From NCBI RefSeq assembly GCF_027889715.1, contig NZ_JAPJZH010000001.1:372001-436000 (forward strand): 64,000 nucleotides of DNA, read 5' to 3'. Below the pieces are notes generated by a model, which was not told where the DNA came from, did no database searches, and was given only the letters and a program-made list of their open reading frames with translations. Below, one piece after another: positions 26,218 to 34,830 of the stretch; the stretch's first letter is position 1, and each line of letters opens with the position of its first letter. The DNA is from Allohoeflea poritis. Lineage in GTDB: Bacteria; Pseudomonadota; Alphaproteobacteria; Rhizobiales; Rhizobiaceae. The position numbers and the translations under genes were made by a program.

Positions 26218-26991
26218 ATGAACAGTATCAGGCAGCGGCGGGAGGCGTTGGGGCTTACGCAGGCACAGCTCGCAGAGCGCGTGGCTACGTCCCAACCGCA
26301 AATCAGACGCCTCGAAGCGGGAGAGCGGCAGCTTACCAAGGAATGGGCGGAGCGGATTGCACCGCATCTGGGCTTGAGCCCGTCGGAACTGATGTTCGGA
26401 AGCGCATCCTACGACCCGCCATCACCGACCGGCCCACCGGCGGGCGCTGCGGAACACAACCGGAACAAATCTGCGCCTGACAAAGAGATACTGGTTGCAA
26501 TGACGCAGCAAATACAATCAAATACGGCTGGAAGCGATGTGCCGATGCAGCCTCTGCCGGCCAACGCACGGCTGGGCGACGAACTGCCTGATCCGCATTT
26601 GAGAATTCCGGTATTTGGACAGGCAGTCGGCGGTGTTGATGGTGAGTTCGTGATGAATGGCAACAGGCTGGATGATGTGTTTTCGCCGCCAAGTCTTTCT
26701 TCTGTTGCCGGTGCATACGCCGTCTATGTTGCCGGTGAATCCATGGAACCGCGTTATTTCGATGGCGAAATCGTCTTCGTCAATCCGTCCAAACGGGCGC
26801 GTCGCGGAGACTTTGTCGTCGCCCAGATACAGGCCGAAGAACACGGACCTGCCCTTGCCTATGTCAAACGTTTCGTTCGCTGGAATGCCGAGGAACTTGT
26901 CCTGGCGCAATACAATCCGGAAAAGGAACTGCATTTCCCCGCCGGCCAGGTGATTTCCGTTCACCTCGTTGTCATGGGCGGCGCCGTCTGA
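26218..26991 (+). CDS. XRE-type helix-turn-helix repressor with S24 (LexA/CI-like) peptidase domain
   Basis: 257 residues from the ATG at 26218, picked because the DNA-binding domain begins at once (RREALGLTQAQLAERVATSQPQIRRLEAGERQ). Earlier in-frame ATGs at 26146 and 26170 add 24 or 16 residues without domain character. A linker follows, then the S24 domain with catalytic Ser in AGESMEPRYFDGEIVFVNPS and catalytic Lys in YVKRFV. Proteins of this build repress phage or mobile-element genes and inactivate themselves when RecA is activated by DNA damage. The Ala-Gly cleavage site is not obvious here. It likely controls the leftward genes opposite. Confidence 0.85.
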   Translation: MNSIRQRREALGLTQAQLAERVATSQPQIRRLEAGERQLTKEWAERIAPHLGLSPSELMFGSASYDPPSPTGPPAGAAEHNRNKSAPDKEILVAMTQQIQSNTAGSDVPMQPLPANARLGDELPDPHLRIPVFGQAVGGVDGEFVMNGNRLDDVFSPPSLSSVAGAYAVYVAGESMEPRYFDGEIVFVNPSKRARRGDFVVAQIQAEEHGPALAYVKRFVRWNAEELVLAQYNPEKELHFPAGQVISVHLVVMGGAV

Positions 26992-27024
26992 ACCCGGAAA
27001 TCTGAAGAGCAGCGCCGCACCTTC

Positions 27025-27828
27025 ATGATGTTCGCAACCTATCTGCAACGTTGGGATCTGGCCGCCGATGGCGATCCGATCGTCACCGCGTATAGTCGCT
27101 TGCTGCCCGTCCGGATGCGCGATAGCCAAGAGGCCATGCTGAAAATCGCATTGATGCCGGAAGAGCGGCATGGCGCATCTGTCCTGGCCTGGTGGGGCGG
27201 GAATGGTGCCGCGCGTGTCATTGCCCGTGAAGGCGACGCCCTGCTCCTCGAACGGGCCCAATCCGGTCCGTCGCTCGAACAGATGGTCAAAGACGGCCGC
27301 GACGACGAAGCAACCCGGATCATCTGCGCCGTTTCCGACACGCTGCACAGGAAAGCCGATAAACCGCCGGCAGGGCTTATCCCGCTCGAACGTCGTTTCG
27401 ACAGCCTCTTCGCGGCCGCGGACACCCATGGCGGCATATTGCATCAGTCGGCGGACATGGCGAGGGAGTTGCTCGGATCGCGGACGGATAGCCATGTCCT
27501 GCATGGCGATCTGCATCACGGAAACATCCTTCACTTCGGGCCGCGCGGCTGGCTGGCCATTGATCCCAAGGGAATCATCGGCGAACGGTCGTTTGAGTAT
27601 TGCTGTCTTTTCGGCAATCCGGATCCACAAAGTGCACTTCGGCCCGGACGGCTCGCACGGCAGGCGCGGATCGTGTCGAACGCGGCGAGCATCGATCAAC
27701 GGCGTCTGTTGAAGTGGATTTTCGCCTGGGCCGGATTGTCCGCGAGCATGATGTTTGACGACAACGCGGCTGGCGTGAACAGCCGACTCGAATTGGCGCG
27801 TCTTGCGGCTGCCGGGCTGGCTGCTTGA
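27025..27828 (+). CDS. APH(6)/hydroxyurea-resistance-kinase family phosphotransferase
   Basis: 267 residues. The aminoglycoside phosphotransferase core is present: Brenner motif HGDLHHGNIL and the metal-binding IDPKG, with the ILHQSADMARELL spacer before it and FGNPDP after. The order and the GDALLLERAQSGPSLEQM segment match the streptomycin 6-kinase/hydroxyurea phosphotransferase group. Chromosomal homologues are widespread in soil bacteria and often do not confer resistance, so the true substrate is open. Starts 33 bases after the repressor on the same strand, without an obvious ribosome site. Confidence 0.8.
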   Translation: MMFATYLQRWDLAADGDPIVTAYSRLLPVRMRDSQEAMLKIALMPEERHGASVLAWWGGNGAARVIAREGDALLLERAQSGPSLEQMVKDGRDDEATRIICAVSDTLHRKADKPPAGLIPLERRFDSLFAAADTHGGILHQSADMARELLGSRTDSHVLHGDLHHGNILHFGPRGWLAIDPKGIIGERSFEYCCLFGNPDPQSALRPGRLARQARIVSNAASIDQRRLLKWIFAWAGLSASMMFDDNAAGVNSRLELARLAAAGLAA

Positions 27829-27961
27829 GCGCGATGCCGGCCTAAACCCGGACGCGTTGACGCTGAACAAATTCAACCAAACGCTGCAAAAAGCGTAGCC
27901 CACACCAAACATTCATGTTAGTCACATTTGATAAGCAACGCGCCGGAGACCTTTCCCGACC

Positions 27962-28849
27962 ATGCCAATCCTTGCCGCCTCCGCTGCCCTCGGCGCATCC
28001 TGTTGCTGGGCGGCGGGTGCCCTGCTCGCTCACAAGCCGGCAACCCTTCTTGGCCCTTTTGCACTAACCCGCATGCAGCTTGCCTGGTCGGCTGCGCTGC
28101 TGATTGTCGTCGTTTCCCTTATGGGTGGTTGGCAAAGCGTCGCATGGGATCAGTGGCCGGCCTTTGTCATAGCAAGTGTCCTTGGCGTGGTTGTGGCAAA
28201 TATTTCCATGTTCGCCTGCATGCGGCGCGGCGGACCGCGCCGGTCGCAACTGCTTCTGTCGATGAACGGCCCGATGGCCGCCCTGCTCGGCTTCCTCATG
28301 CTGGGCGAAGTCATTAGCGGCCAGAAGCTGCTCGGCTGTGCGATCGCGCTGACGGGAACGGCATTGGCGATTCTGTATGGGGGCAACAAACAGGACGGGC
28401 TCGAGCATGTCCGCGGCTCCATGGCGATCATGGTCGGGCTGGGGTTGCTGGCCGCCCTGTCCAATGCGATCGGGCTGGTCTTTCTGAAGCCGGCCATGCT
28501 CGCTGGAACCGATCCCCTCGCGGCGAACGCGCTGCGCACGGCCGGCGGAACACTGGTGATCATGATCATAGCGCTTTGGAACGCCCCGATGTTCGCGGCG
28601 CCTGAAAAACCCGGGCTTGGCCTGACGATACACGCCATAATTCCGGGCGTCCTGGGTCACGTGGTTGCTGTCAGCCTGCTGCTTTATGCCGTGCGCTGGA
28701 TCGACACGGGTGTGGCCGTCGTGCTCGGTTCTGCGGCTCCCGTCATCATGCTGCCGATGATCTGGGCCCTGACCGGTGTCCGCCCCAGGCTTCTCGCCTG
28801 GCTCGGCGCGCTGCTGGCAGTGTGCGGCACGGCGCTCATCCTGCTTTGA
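27962..28849 (+). CDS. DMT-superfamily (EamA) transporter
   Basis: 295 residues, about ten membrane segments in two EamA repeats (first ends AILYGG, second begins SMAIMVGLGLLAALSNAIGLVFLKPAML). The segment SMNGPMAALLGFLMLGEVISGQKLLGCAIALTGTA is the conserved end of the first repeat. Substrate unknown. Monocistronic, 133 bases after the kinase gene, convergent with the desaturase gene. Confidence 0.87.
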   Translation: MPILAASAALGASCCWAAGALLAHKPATLLGPFALTRMQLAWSAALLIVVVSLMGGWQSVAWDQWPAFVIASVLGVVVANISMFACMRRGGPRRSQLLLSMNGPMAALLGFLMLGEVISGQKLLGCAIALTGTALAILYGGNKQDGLEHVRGSMAIMVGLGLLAALSNAIGLVFLKPAMLAGTDPLAANALRTAGGTLVIMIIALWNAPMFAAPEKPGLGLTIHAIIPGVLGHVVAVSLLLYAVRWIDTGVAVVLGSAAPVIMLPMIWALTGVRPRLLAWLGALLAVCGTALILL

Positions 28850-28861
28850 AGGCGATCCTTC

Positions 28862-29794
28862 TCACCCGCTGAGCGAGCGCGCATACCGGCCGGTGAAACG
28901 GACATAGCCGTCCTCGGTCTCGCGCAGATACGATTTCGTCAGACGGTGAAATTCGGGAAGCCGGTGAAACGGCACACCCGGAAACGCGTGATGTTCGGCA
29001 TGGTATGGCATGTTCCAGGCAAGCCTGCGGACCAGAAGATTGGTGAATGTCGTGCGGCTGTTTTCAAACATGTTCGCGACGAAAGCGCAGCGGCCATGCT
29101 CTGCAAGAAGATAGAGCCGCAGGAATGGCTGGCCGAGGATCGCGGGAATGATCCACACAAAAAGCAATAGTGTTGATCCTGCGGCCGCCGAAATTGCCGC
29201 GAGAACTACATAGGCTGCCAGCATCCGCCGCGCCTCACGCGTGATCGCCGGACGCGCGGCCTGCGGTACGAAATCATCCCTGGTGCCGCGGACCGCGTGC
29301 CGGATCAGTGTCGCAATCTGGCTCTTCCAAACAGGCAGCCCGGAGACATGGATAATATACTGGACGACGGTTTCCGGCTTCGGGTGCGCAAGTTCCGGGT
29401 CGCGTTCGGGATCCTGCGTATGGCGGTGATGGGCGAAATGGAAGTAACGGAACCACTCGGCCGGAAGCAGGATCAGGAAACCGCATATGCGCGCTACAAT
29501 GTCGTTGATCCAGGGTGTCGCAAAAGCCGTGCGGTGGATCGTCTCATGCAAAGTCGTGAAAAGAAAAACGATTGCAATGCCCTGCGGAACCATCAGCAGC
29601 GGCCAAAAGGGAACCTTAGCTGCGATCAGCACGGCGAGCGCAACAATCGTGCCTGTATGGAGCGCCAGGGCCACAATGCCCCTTGCATCCGATTTTTCGG
29701 TCAGCCGCTTCTTTTCCTGAGGCGAAAGCGAAGCAAGGAATTCCCAGTGGTTCGATACCGGCGATTGAACCTCTTTCGTCCGCTGCCCCGTCAC
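28862..29794 (-). CDS. membrane-bound fatty-acid-desaturase-type di-iron enzyme
   Basis: 310 residues with paired membrane segments and the three His boxes of the membrane di-iron desaturase/hydroxylase family: HETIHR, HFAHHRH and HAEHH, with a further His in AEHGR. It uses O2 and an electron donor to hydroxylate or desaturate. It is the last gene of the kbl-tdh-mttB-SnoaL operon and overlaps the SnoaL gene by four bases, so a lipid substrate is not assured; a small methylated amine or acid is an alternative. No ferredoxin or reductase gene is adjacent. Confidence 0.85.
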   Translation of the reverse strand: MTGQRTKEVQSPVSNHWEFLASLSPQEKKRLTEKSDARGIVALALHTGTIVALAVLIAAKVPFWPLLMVPQGIAIVFLFTTLHETIHRTAFATPWINDIVARICGFLILLPAEWFRYFHFAHHRHTQDPERDPELAHPKPETVVQYIIHVSGLPVWKSQIATLIRHAVRGTRDDFVPQAARPAITREARRMLAAYVVLAAISAAAGSTLLLFVWIIPAILGQPFLRLYLLAEHGRCAFVANMFENSRTTFTNLLVRRLAWNMPYHAEHHAFPGVPFHRLPEFHRLTKSYLRETEDGYVRFTGRYARSLSG

Positions 29795-30210
29795 TGCAGC
29801 AGTCCCAATGTCTCAAGCAGCCTGTACTTGTCCCAGTCAACCCAGCTTTCGATGATCTTTCCGCCGGCCATGCGATCGATCTCGACGCCCGTCCAGACCG
29901 CCGTCTTTCCCGTCGGCGGGTGTCCGACATAGTCGCCCGTGTGCCGGGCTGTGAATTCCCAGCGTGTCGCGACCAGATCGTCCTCGGCGATCTGCATGAT
30001 GATCCGGACGCGGGACTCGCTAAACGCCGCATGATAGCCGGCGACCAGGGCCTTCCATCCATCGAGATCGAGGTCCTTCACATTGCCCTCGATGCTCGGC
30101 TCCTGATGATTGACGTAGCGTTCTGAAAACACCTGTGCGGTGTCGTCATTGTTGTCGCTCGACCAGAACTCCAGCGCCCGGCGGGCCAGTTCTTTGTTTT
30201 CGTCAGTCAT
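29791..30210 (-). CDS. SnoaL-like/ester cyclase-type protein
   Basis: 139 residues, NTF2-like cone fold. Start 30210 has GAGGAAA upstream. Markers: an N-terminal helix with ALEFW, ERYVNHQ (position of the catalytic His/Asp), WKALVAGYHAAFSESRVRIIMQIAEDDLVATRWEFTARHTGDYVG, and WVDWDKYRLLETLGLL at the end. SnoaL proteins catalyse ring closure or act as small-molecule binders. It is coupled by ATGA to the desaturase and follows the MttB-like gene by 33 bases. Confidence 0.85.
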   Translation of the reverse strand: MTDENKELARRALEFWSSDNNDDTAQVFSERYVNHQEPSIEGNVKDLDLDGWKALVAGYHAAFSESRVRIIMQIAEDDLVATRWEFTARHTGDYVGHPPTGKTAVWTGVEIDRMAGGKIIESWVDWDKYRLLETLGLLQ

Positions 30211-30243
30211 CACGCATTTCCTCGCTGGGCGGCATTCCACCCG

Positions 30244-31803
30244 CTAGAAATCCGTCGGCACGCCGCCTTCCTGTTTGCGGCGCTCGACGAATTCACGCAG
30301 TTCTTCGGCGATCCCGGAATCCAGGGCGGGACGCTCATATTCGGCCAGACGCTGCTTCCATACCGCATTGGCCTTTTGCATCGCCGTCGGCTCGCCGGCC
30401 TCGTGCCAGGTCTCGAAATTGCGCCAGTCGCTGATAATGGGCGCGTAGAATGCATCCTTGTATCGCGCCTGCGTGTGCGGCGTTCCGAAGAAATGACCGC
30501 CGGGGCCCACATCGGCGATCGCATCGACGCCCAATTCGTCATCGTCGAAGTTCAGCGGCGTGCAGAACTCGGACACCATCTGAAGCAGGTCGATATCGAG
30601 AATAACCTTCTCGTATGAGCAGCACAGACCGCCCTCCATCCAACCGGCGCCGTGCTTGAGCATGTGGCCGCCGCTGTTGACGGCGCCCCAGAGCGAAAAG
30701 ACGGACTCATAGGCCGCCTGCGCGTCAACCGTGTTGGCGGCGCAGACATTGGACGTCCTGTAAGGCACATTGTAGCGCCGCGCCAGTTGCCCGCCGACAT
30801 ATTGCGCCTTCATATATTCGGGCGTGCCGAATGCCGGCGCACCCGATTTCATGTCGACATTCGACGTGAAACCGCCATACATGGCCGGCGCGCCCGGATT
30901 CACCATCTGGCTGAAGGCAAGCCCGGCCAGCGCCTCGGCATTCTGCAATACCAGTGCTCCCGGAATCGTCACCGGCGCCATGGCGCCCGACAGCGTGAAG
31001 GGTGTGATCACCACCGGCTGCCCCATCGACGACATGTCGATGATTCCCTGCATCATCGGTATGTCGAGTTGCAGCGGCGAGTTGGTGTTGATGATCGTGA
31101 AGACTGATGGCTGGCGCCTCAGGTCATCCATACTGATGCCATGCGCTATGCGGGTCATTTCGATGGCGTCGGCAATGCGCTCCTTGCCGAGCGAGTAGAC
31201 GTTGAATGCCTTGTCGGTCAGCGTGATGTAATCGGAAATGCAGTCGAGATGGCGGATCGAGGCATGGATATCGACCGGCTCCACGGGATAGCCGCCGAGC
31301 AGATGGATGATCGGGTGATGCTGTGCAAGTTTCAGGAAATTCCGATAGTCGTCCTGGTTGCCGCTGCGCCGGCCCCGATCCATGCACGAGGCGTTGGGTG
31401 CGCTGGCCATCAGGCAGAACGCCATCCTGTCGCCGCCGATCAGCACATTGTGATCCGGATTTCTTGCATGCAGAACGAATTGCCGCGGCACCTTCGCCAC
31501 GTGCTCCAAGATCATATCGGGATCAAAGCGGACACGGGTATCGTCCGCAGTTACATCCGCTCCCGCCTTCTTCATGATCGCACGCGCACCGTCGTGCAGA
31601 ACATTGATGCCGGTCTCCGAAAGCACCTGAAGCGACGCTGTGTGGATACGCTCAATGGCGTCTTCGGAGGCAAGATCGATCGGAGCATGCGGCCGTGTCG
31701 GCTGCACGAAAGGCCGCGCGACAACGCCGGCGGAGCCGCGTTTTCGCTCGCGTCCGCCGCGTCGGCGTTGTGGTGCGTCGCCTCCCGAAGATACGCTTGC
31801 CAT
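30244..31803 (-). CDS. MttB-superfamily trimethylamine methyltransferase-like protein, non-pyrrolysine
   Basis: 519 residues, close to family length, with a basic low-complexity N-terminus (about 30 residues). The TIM-barrel core is recognisable (VFTIINTNSPLQLD, GFTSNVDMKSGAPAFGTPEYMKAQYVGGQLARRYNVPYRTSN, GGHMLKHGAGWMEGGL). The reading frame has no in-frame amber codon, so this is the pyrrolysine-free group. Studied members of that group (MtgB, MtpB, MtcB) demethylate glycine betaine, proline betaine or carnitine. They normally work with a corrinoid protein, and none is encoded in this window. Strong GAGGAG site. Confidence 0.85.
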   Translation of the reverse strand: MASVSSGGDAPQRRRGGRERKRGSAGVVARPFVQPTRPHAPIDLASEDAIERIHTASLQVLSETGINVLHDGARAIMKKAGADVTADDTRVRFDPDMILEHVAKVPRQFVLHARNPDHNVLIGGDRMAFCLMASAPNASCMDRGRRSGNQDDYRNFLKLAQHHPIIHLLGGYPVEPVDIHASIRHLDCISDYITLTDKAFNVYSLGKERIADAIEMTRIAHGISMDDLRRQPSVFTIINTNSPLQLDIPMMQGIIDMSSMGQPVVITPFTLSGAMAPVTIPGALVLQNAEALAGLAFSQMVNPGAPAMYGGFTSNVDMKSGAPAFGTPEYMKAQYVGGQLARRYNVPYRTSNVCAANTVDAQAAYESVFSLWGAVNSGGHMLKHGAGWMEGGLCCSYEKVILDIDLLQMVSEFCTPLNFDDDELGVDAIADVGPGGHFFGTPHTQARYKDAFYAPIISDWRNFETWHEAGEPTAMQKANAVWKQRLAEYERPALDSGIAEELREFVERRKQEGGVPTDF

Positions 31804-31823
31804 GATTCGAATCTCCTCTTCGG

Positions 31824-32858
31824 TCAGGACGCTTCGTGCAGGTCGAGGATCACCTTGCTCGCCTGACCGTTTCGCAGCGCTTCAAAGCCCTTTTCAAAAT
31901 CCTCAAATGCAAAGCGGTGTGTCAGAACCGGAGAGATGTCAAGACCGCTTTCAAGCATCGCCAGCGCTTTGTGCCAGGTATCGAACATCTCACGACCGTA
32001 GATGCCCTTGAACTGCAATCCCTTGAAGATGGCCTTGTTGAGATCGATCGTCACCTGACCGTGGAATATGCCGAGCAAGGCGATCTGGCCGCCATTGTTG
32101 AGGTTTTCGATCATGTCCTGCAGGGCGGCCGCGGAACCGGACATTTCAAGTCCGACATCGAAGCCCTCCTTCATGCCGAGTTCGGCCATGATATCGTCGA
32201 GGTCTTCCTTGCCCGCGACCACCGCTCGCGTCGCGCCCATTTTATTCGCAAGCTCCAGGCGCTTCGGATTGATATCGGTTATGACGACATGGCGCGCACC
32301 GACATGGCGGCACACGGCGGCCGCCATCAGACCGATGGGTCCCGCTCCCGTGATCAGGACGTCCTCACCGACAAGATCGAAGCTGAGCGCTGTGTGCACC
32401 GCATTGCCCAGCGGATCGAGGATCGACGCATACTCATCCGGAATATCGTCCGGAATGGGGTAAACATTGTGCTCGGGGATAACGAGATAGTCGGCGAAGG
32501 CACCCGTCCGATTGACGCCGATCCCCCTGGTGTCGCGACACAGATGTTCGCGCCCGGCACGGCAGTTTCGGCATTGGCCGCAGACGATATGGCCCTCTCC
32601 GGACACGCGCTGGCCCGGTTCGAAACCGCCGATGCCCGGACCCAGCTTGTCGATATGGCCGACAAATTCATGGCCGATGGTCATCGGCACTGGAATGGTC
32701 TTCGCCGCCCAGTCATCCCAGTTGTAGATATGAATGTCGGTGCCGCAGATCGAGGCGCTGTCGATCCTGATACGGATCTCGCCCGGTCCGGGCTCCGGAA
32801 TCTCCACTTCCTTCATCGTCAGCCCGGGGGCGGCCTTTTCCTTTACCAGTGCACGCAT
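31824..32858 (-). CDS. tdh: L-threonine 3-dehydrogenase
   Basis: 344 residues, zinc-dependent medium-chain dehydrogenase. Catalytic zinc Cys in [14 protein letters not shown], followed by GHEFVGHI; structural zinc Cys four-residue set in [15 protein letters not shown]; Rossmann loop [12 protein letters not shown] and Asp for NAD (VITDIN). The IYNWDDWA and [15 protein letters not shown] segments are specific to Tdh. It forms 2-amino-3-ketobutyrate from L-threonine, which Kbl (encoded 12 bases upstream) splits with CoA to glycine and acetyl-CoA. Confidence 0.95.
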   Translation of the reverse strand: MRALVKEKAAPGLTMKEVEIPEPGPGEIRIRIDSASICGTDIHIYNWDDWAAKTIPVPMTIGHEFVGHIDKLGPGIGGFEPGQRVSGEGHIVCGQCRNCRAGREHLCRDTRGIGVNRTGAFADYLVIPEHNVYPIPDDIPDEYASILDPLGNAVHTALSFDLVGEDVLITGAGPIGLMAAAVCRHVGARHVVITDINPKRLELANKMGATRAVVAGKEDLDDIMAELGMKEGFDVGLEMSGSAAALQDMIENLNNGGQIALLGIFHGQVTIDLNKAIFKGLQFKGIYGREMFDTWHKALAMLESGLDISPVLTHRFAFEDFEKGFEALRNGQASKVILDLHEAS

Positions 32859-32870
32859 CGGACACCCTCC

Positions 32871-34073
32871 CTAACTGATCAGGCCGTGTTCAAGCCCGGC
32901 CTGGGTAAACGCCGCCACCGCGCGCCCGACATGTTCCGGCGTGTGGGCCGCGGACATTTGCGTGCGGATGCGGGCCATGCCCTTGGGAACCACCGGATAG
33001 GAAAAGGCGATGACATAAACGCCGTGCTGGAGCATCGTGTCGGCAAGTTTTGCGGCCAGGGCGGCATCGCCGACCATGACCGGAATAATCGGATGATCGC
33101 CTTCGATCAGCGTGAAACCAGCCGCCGCCATGCCGGCCCGGAACCTGGCGGCATTGTCGTGCAACCGACGGCGTTCATCGACCGCAGCCTCGGCCATCTC
33201 GATCGCCTCAATGGCGGCGGCGCAAACCGCCGGAGCGACGGCGTTCGAAAAGAGGTACGGCCGCGCCCTCTGGCGCAGCAGGTCGACGATCGGTCCCGCT
33301 GACGCGACGTAACCGCCCGAAGCCCCGCCAAGCGCCTTTCCGTATGTGCCGGTCAGGATGTGCACCCGGCCCTCGACACCGCGCAGTTCCGGCGTACCGG
33401 CGCCACGCTGTCCGAGGAAACCGGTCGCATGGCAGTCATCCACCATCACCAGGGCGTCGTGCTGTTCCGCCAGATCGCAGATCGCGGGAAGGTCCGCGAC
33501 GATGCCGTCCATTGAAAAAACACCATCCGTCACGATCAGGCGGTGCCGGCAGTCCTTTGCGGCAACAAGCTGTTTTTCGAGATCAGCCATATCGTTGTTG
33601 GCGTAGCGGAACCGCTGCGCCTTGCACAGCCTGATGCCATCGATGATCGAGGCGTGATTGAGGCTGTCCGAGATCACGGCATCGGCATCGGTCAGCAACG
33701 CCTCGAACACACCGCCATTGGCATCGAAACAGGACGGAAAGACGATTGCGTCTTCCATGCGCAGATAGGCAGCGGTCCGCTCCTCGAGCGTTCGGTGCAG
33801 GTCTTGTGTCCCGCAGATGAACCTCACCGAGGCCATACCGAAGCCATGGCTGTCCAGTGCCTGTTTCGCGGCATTGATGAGTCGGGGTTCATCGGCAAGC
33901 CCAAGGTAATTGTTCGCGCAAAAGTTCAGCACCTCGTTCTCCACGCCCTCGGAATCGCGAGTGCGGATTACGGGCGCTTGCGGCGAAGTGATGATGCGTT
34001 CCCGCTTCAGCGTCCCGGCCTCCTCGATTTCAGAAAGTGCGTTCCGCGCTGAGTCGATCAGAGTTCCGGACAT
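32871..34073 (-). CDS. kbl: glycine C-acetyltransferase (2-amino-3-ketobutyrate CoA ligase)
   Basis: 400 residues, PLP-dependent alpha-oxoamine synthase. [64 protein letters not shown] and the PLP-Lys in [17 protein letters not shown]. It yields glycine and acetyl-CoA with Tdh. First structural gene of the five-gene leftward operon; its upstream region contains an operator-like palindrome also found before the XRE-cupin regulator gene. Confidence 0.95.
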   Translation of the reverse strand: MSGTLIDSARNALSEIEEAGTLKRERIITSPQAPVIRTRDSEGVENEVLNFCANNYLGLADEPRLINAAKQALDSHGFGMASVRFICGTQDLHRTLEERTAAYLRMEDAIVFPSCFDANGGVFEALLTDADAVISDSLNHASIIDGIRLCKAQRFRYANNDMADLEKQLVAAKDCRHRLIVTDGVFSMDGIVADLPAICDLAEQHDALVMVDDCHATGFLGQRGAGTPELRGVEGRVHILTGTYGKALGGASGGYVASAGPIVDLLRQRARPYLFSNAVAPAVCAAAIEAIEMAEAAVDERRRLHDNAARFRAGMAAAGFTLIEGDHPIIPVMVGDAALAAKLADTMLQHGVYVIAFSYPVVPKGMARIRTQMSAAHTPEHVGRAVAAFTQAGLEHGLIS

Positions 34074-34080
34074 GATTTTC

Positions 34081-34095
34081 CTGTATGTTGTACAG
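34081..34095. promoter_or_regulatory. small inverted repeat before kbl
   Basis: CTGTA-TGTTG-TACAG lies directly next to the palindrome at 34096 and eight bases before the kbl start codon. It could form part of a double operator or a short hairpin in the kbl leader. Confidence 0.3.
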
Positions 34096-34113
34096 ATTCC
34101 AGTATATTGGAAT
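34096..34113. promoter_or_regulatory. operator-like palindrome before kbl
   Basis: ATTCCA-GTATAT-TGGAAT, a perfect six-base inverted repeat 22 bases before the kbl start. The same core (GATTCCAGTATAT) recurs at 34795-34807 before the XRE-cupin regulator. It is the likely binding site of that regulator. Confidence 0.6.
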
Positions 34114-34160
34114 AATTGCGGATGATGTCAATCGAAAGGCAAAACGCCTGGCGATTGACA

Positions 34161-34751
34161 TCACATCATAACAGATTTTGCCCGGTACTGATCGGGCTGC
34201 GCAACCAGCAGCAATGCCTGCGTTTCACCATCGGCCACATTGTCAATGCGATGCGGTGCATCGGCGCGGTAACGCAGCGTGTCGCCGGCCTGAGCGTATA
34301 CGGTCTTGCCGCCGACAGACACGGAAAGCGAACCGGCGAGGCAAGTCAGGTGTTCGAAGGTTCCGGCGGCGTGGGCCTTCGATTCCAGGCACCCTCCCAG
34401 CTGCATCACGAGATGATGCCATTCAACCGGCAAAACAGTTCGCACCGGGCTCAGCATAAAGAGCTCGCACTTTCCGTCCGCGCTTCGCCTTAACGGCGTC
34501 GAATAGTGGTGCTGATGCTCGATCGGTTCATCCTGCCTGGCCGCACCTTCAAGTGTCGCCAGATCCAGACCGAGCGCCTGCGACAGTGCCCAGACGATCG
34601 AGAATGTCGGGTTGGCGGTGCCGCGTTCAATCGCGGACAGCATCGAGCGCGATACACCGCTGCGCTCCGCCAGCTGTTCCAGTGTCAGATCAAGCGCCTT
34701 GCGTTTCGACCGGACGAGCTTGCCGATATCGGGTGTCGGCGCGACATTCAT
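34161..34751 (-). CDS. XRE-cupin transcriptional regulator of the kbl-tdh operon
   Basis: 196 residues from the ATG at 34751, which has GGAG six bases upstream; the ATG at 34763 has none. N-terminal helix-turn-helix (LVRSKRKALDLTLEQLAERSGVSRSMLSAIERGTANPTFSIVWALSQALGL) and C-terminal cupin effector domain (HLVMQLGGCLESKAHAAGTFEHLTCLAGSLSVSVGGKTVYAQAGDTLRYRADAPHRIDN). These regulators sense small acids or amines. It is on the same strand and directly upstream of kbl, with matching palindromes before both genes, so autoregulation plus control of the operon is probable. Confidence 0.88.
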   Translation of the reverse strand: MNVAPTPDIGKLVRSKRKALDLTLEQLAERSGVSRSMLSAIERGTANPTFSIVWALSQALGLDLATLEGAARQDEPIEHQHHYSTPLRRSADGKCELFMLSPVRTVLPVEWHHLVMQLGGCLESKAHAAGTFEHLTCLAGSLSVSVGGKTVYAQAGDTLRYRADAPHRIDNVADGETQALLLVAQPDQYRAKSVMM

Positions 34752-34795
34752 GCACTGCTCCATGACGGTTCAAGACCGCGCCCCTTCTAGCGCAG

Positions 34796-34813
34796 ATTCC
34801 AGTATATAGGAAA
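34796..34813. promoter_or_regulatory. operator-like element before the XRE-cupin regulator
   Basis: ATTCCA-GTATAT-AGGAAA, 45 bases before the regulator's start codon. It matches the palindrome before kbl at 16 of 18 positions. Confidence 0.55.
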
Positions 34814-34830
34814 TCGGCCCCGGCCCTGCA

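Noticed and set aside
30244-31803. Pyrrolysine-type MttB with internal amber codon
   Set aside because: The frame is open throughout with no in-frame TAG.
31836-33302. 488-codon + strand frame opposite tdh and kbl
   Set aside because: The minus-strand genes are certain; this frame is a shadow.
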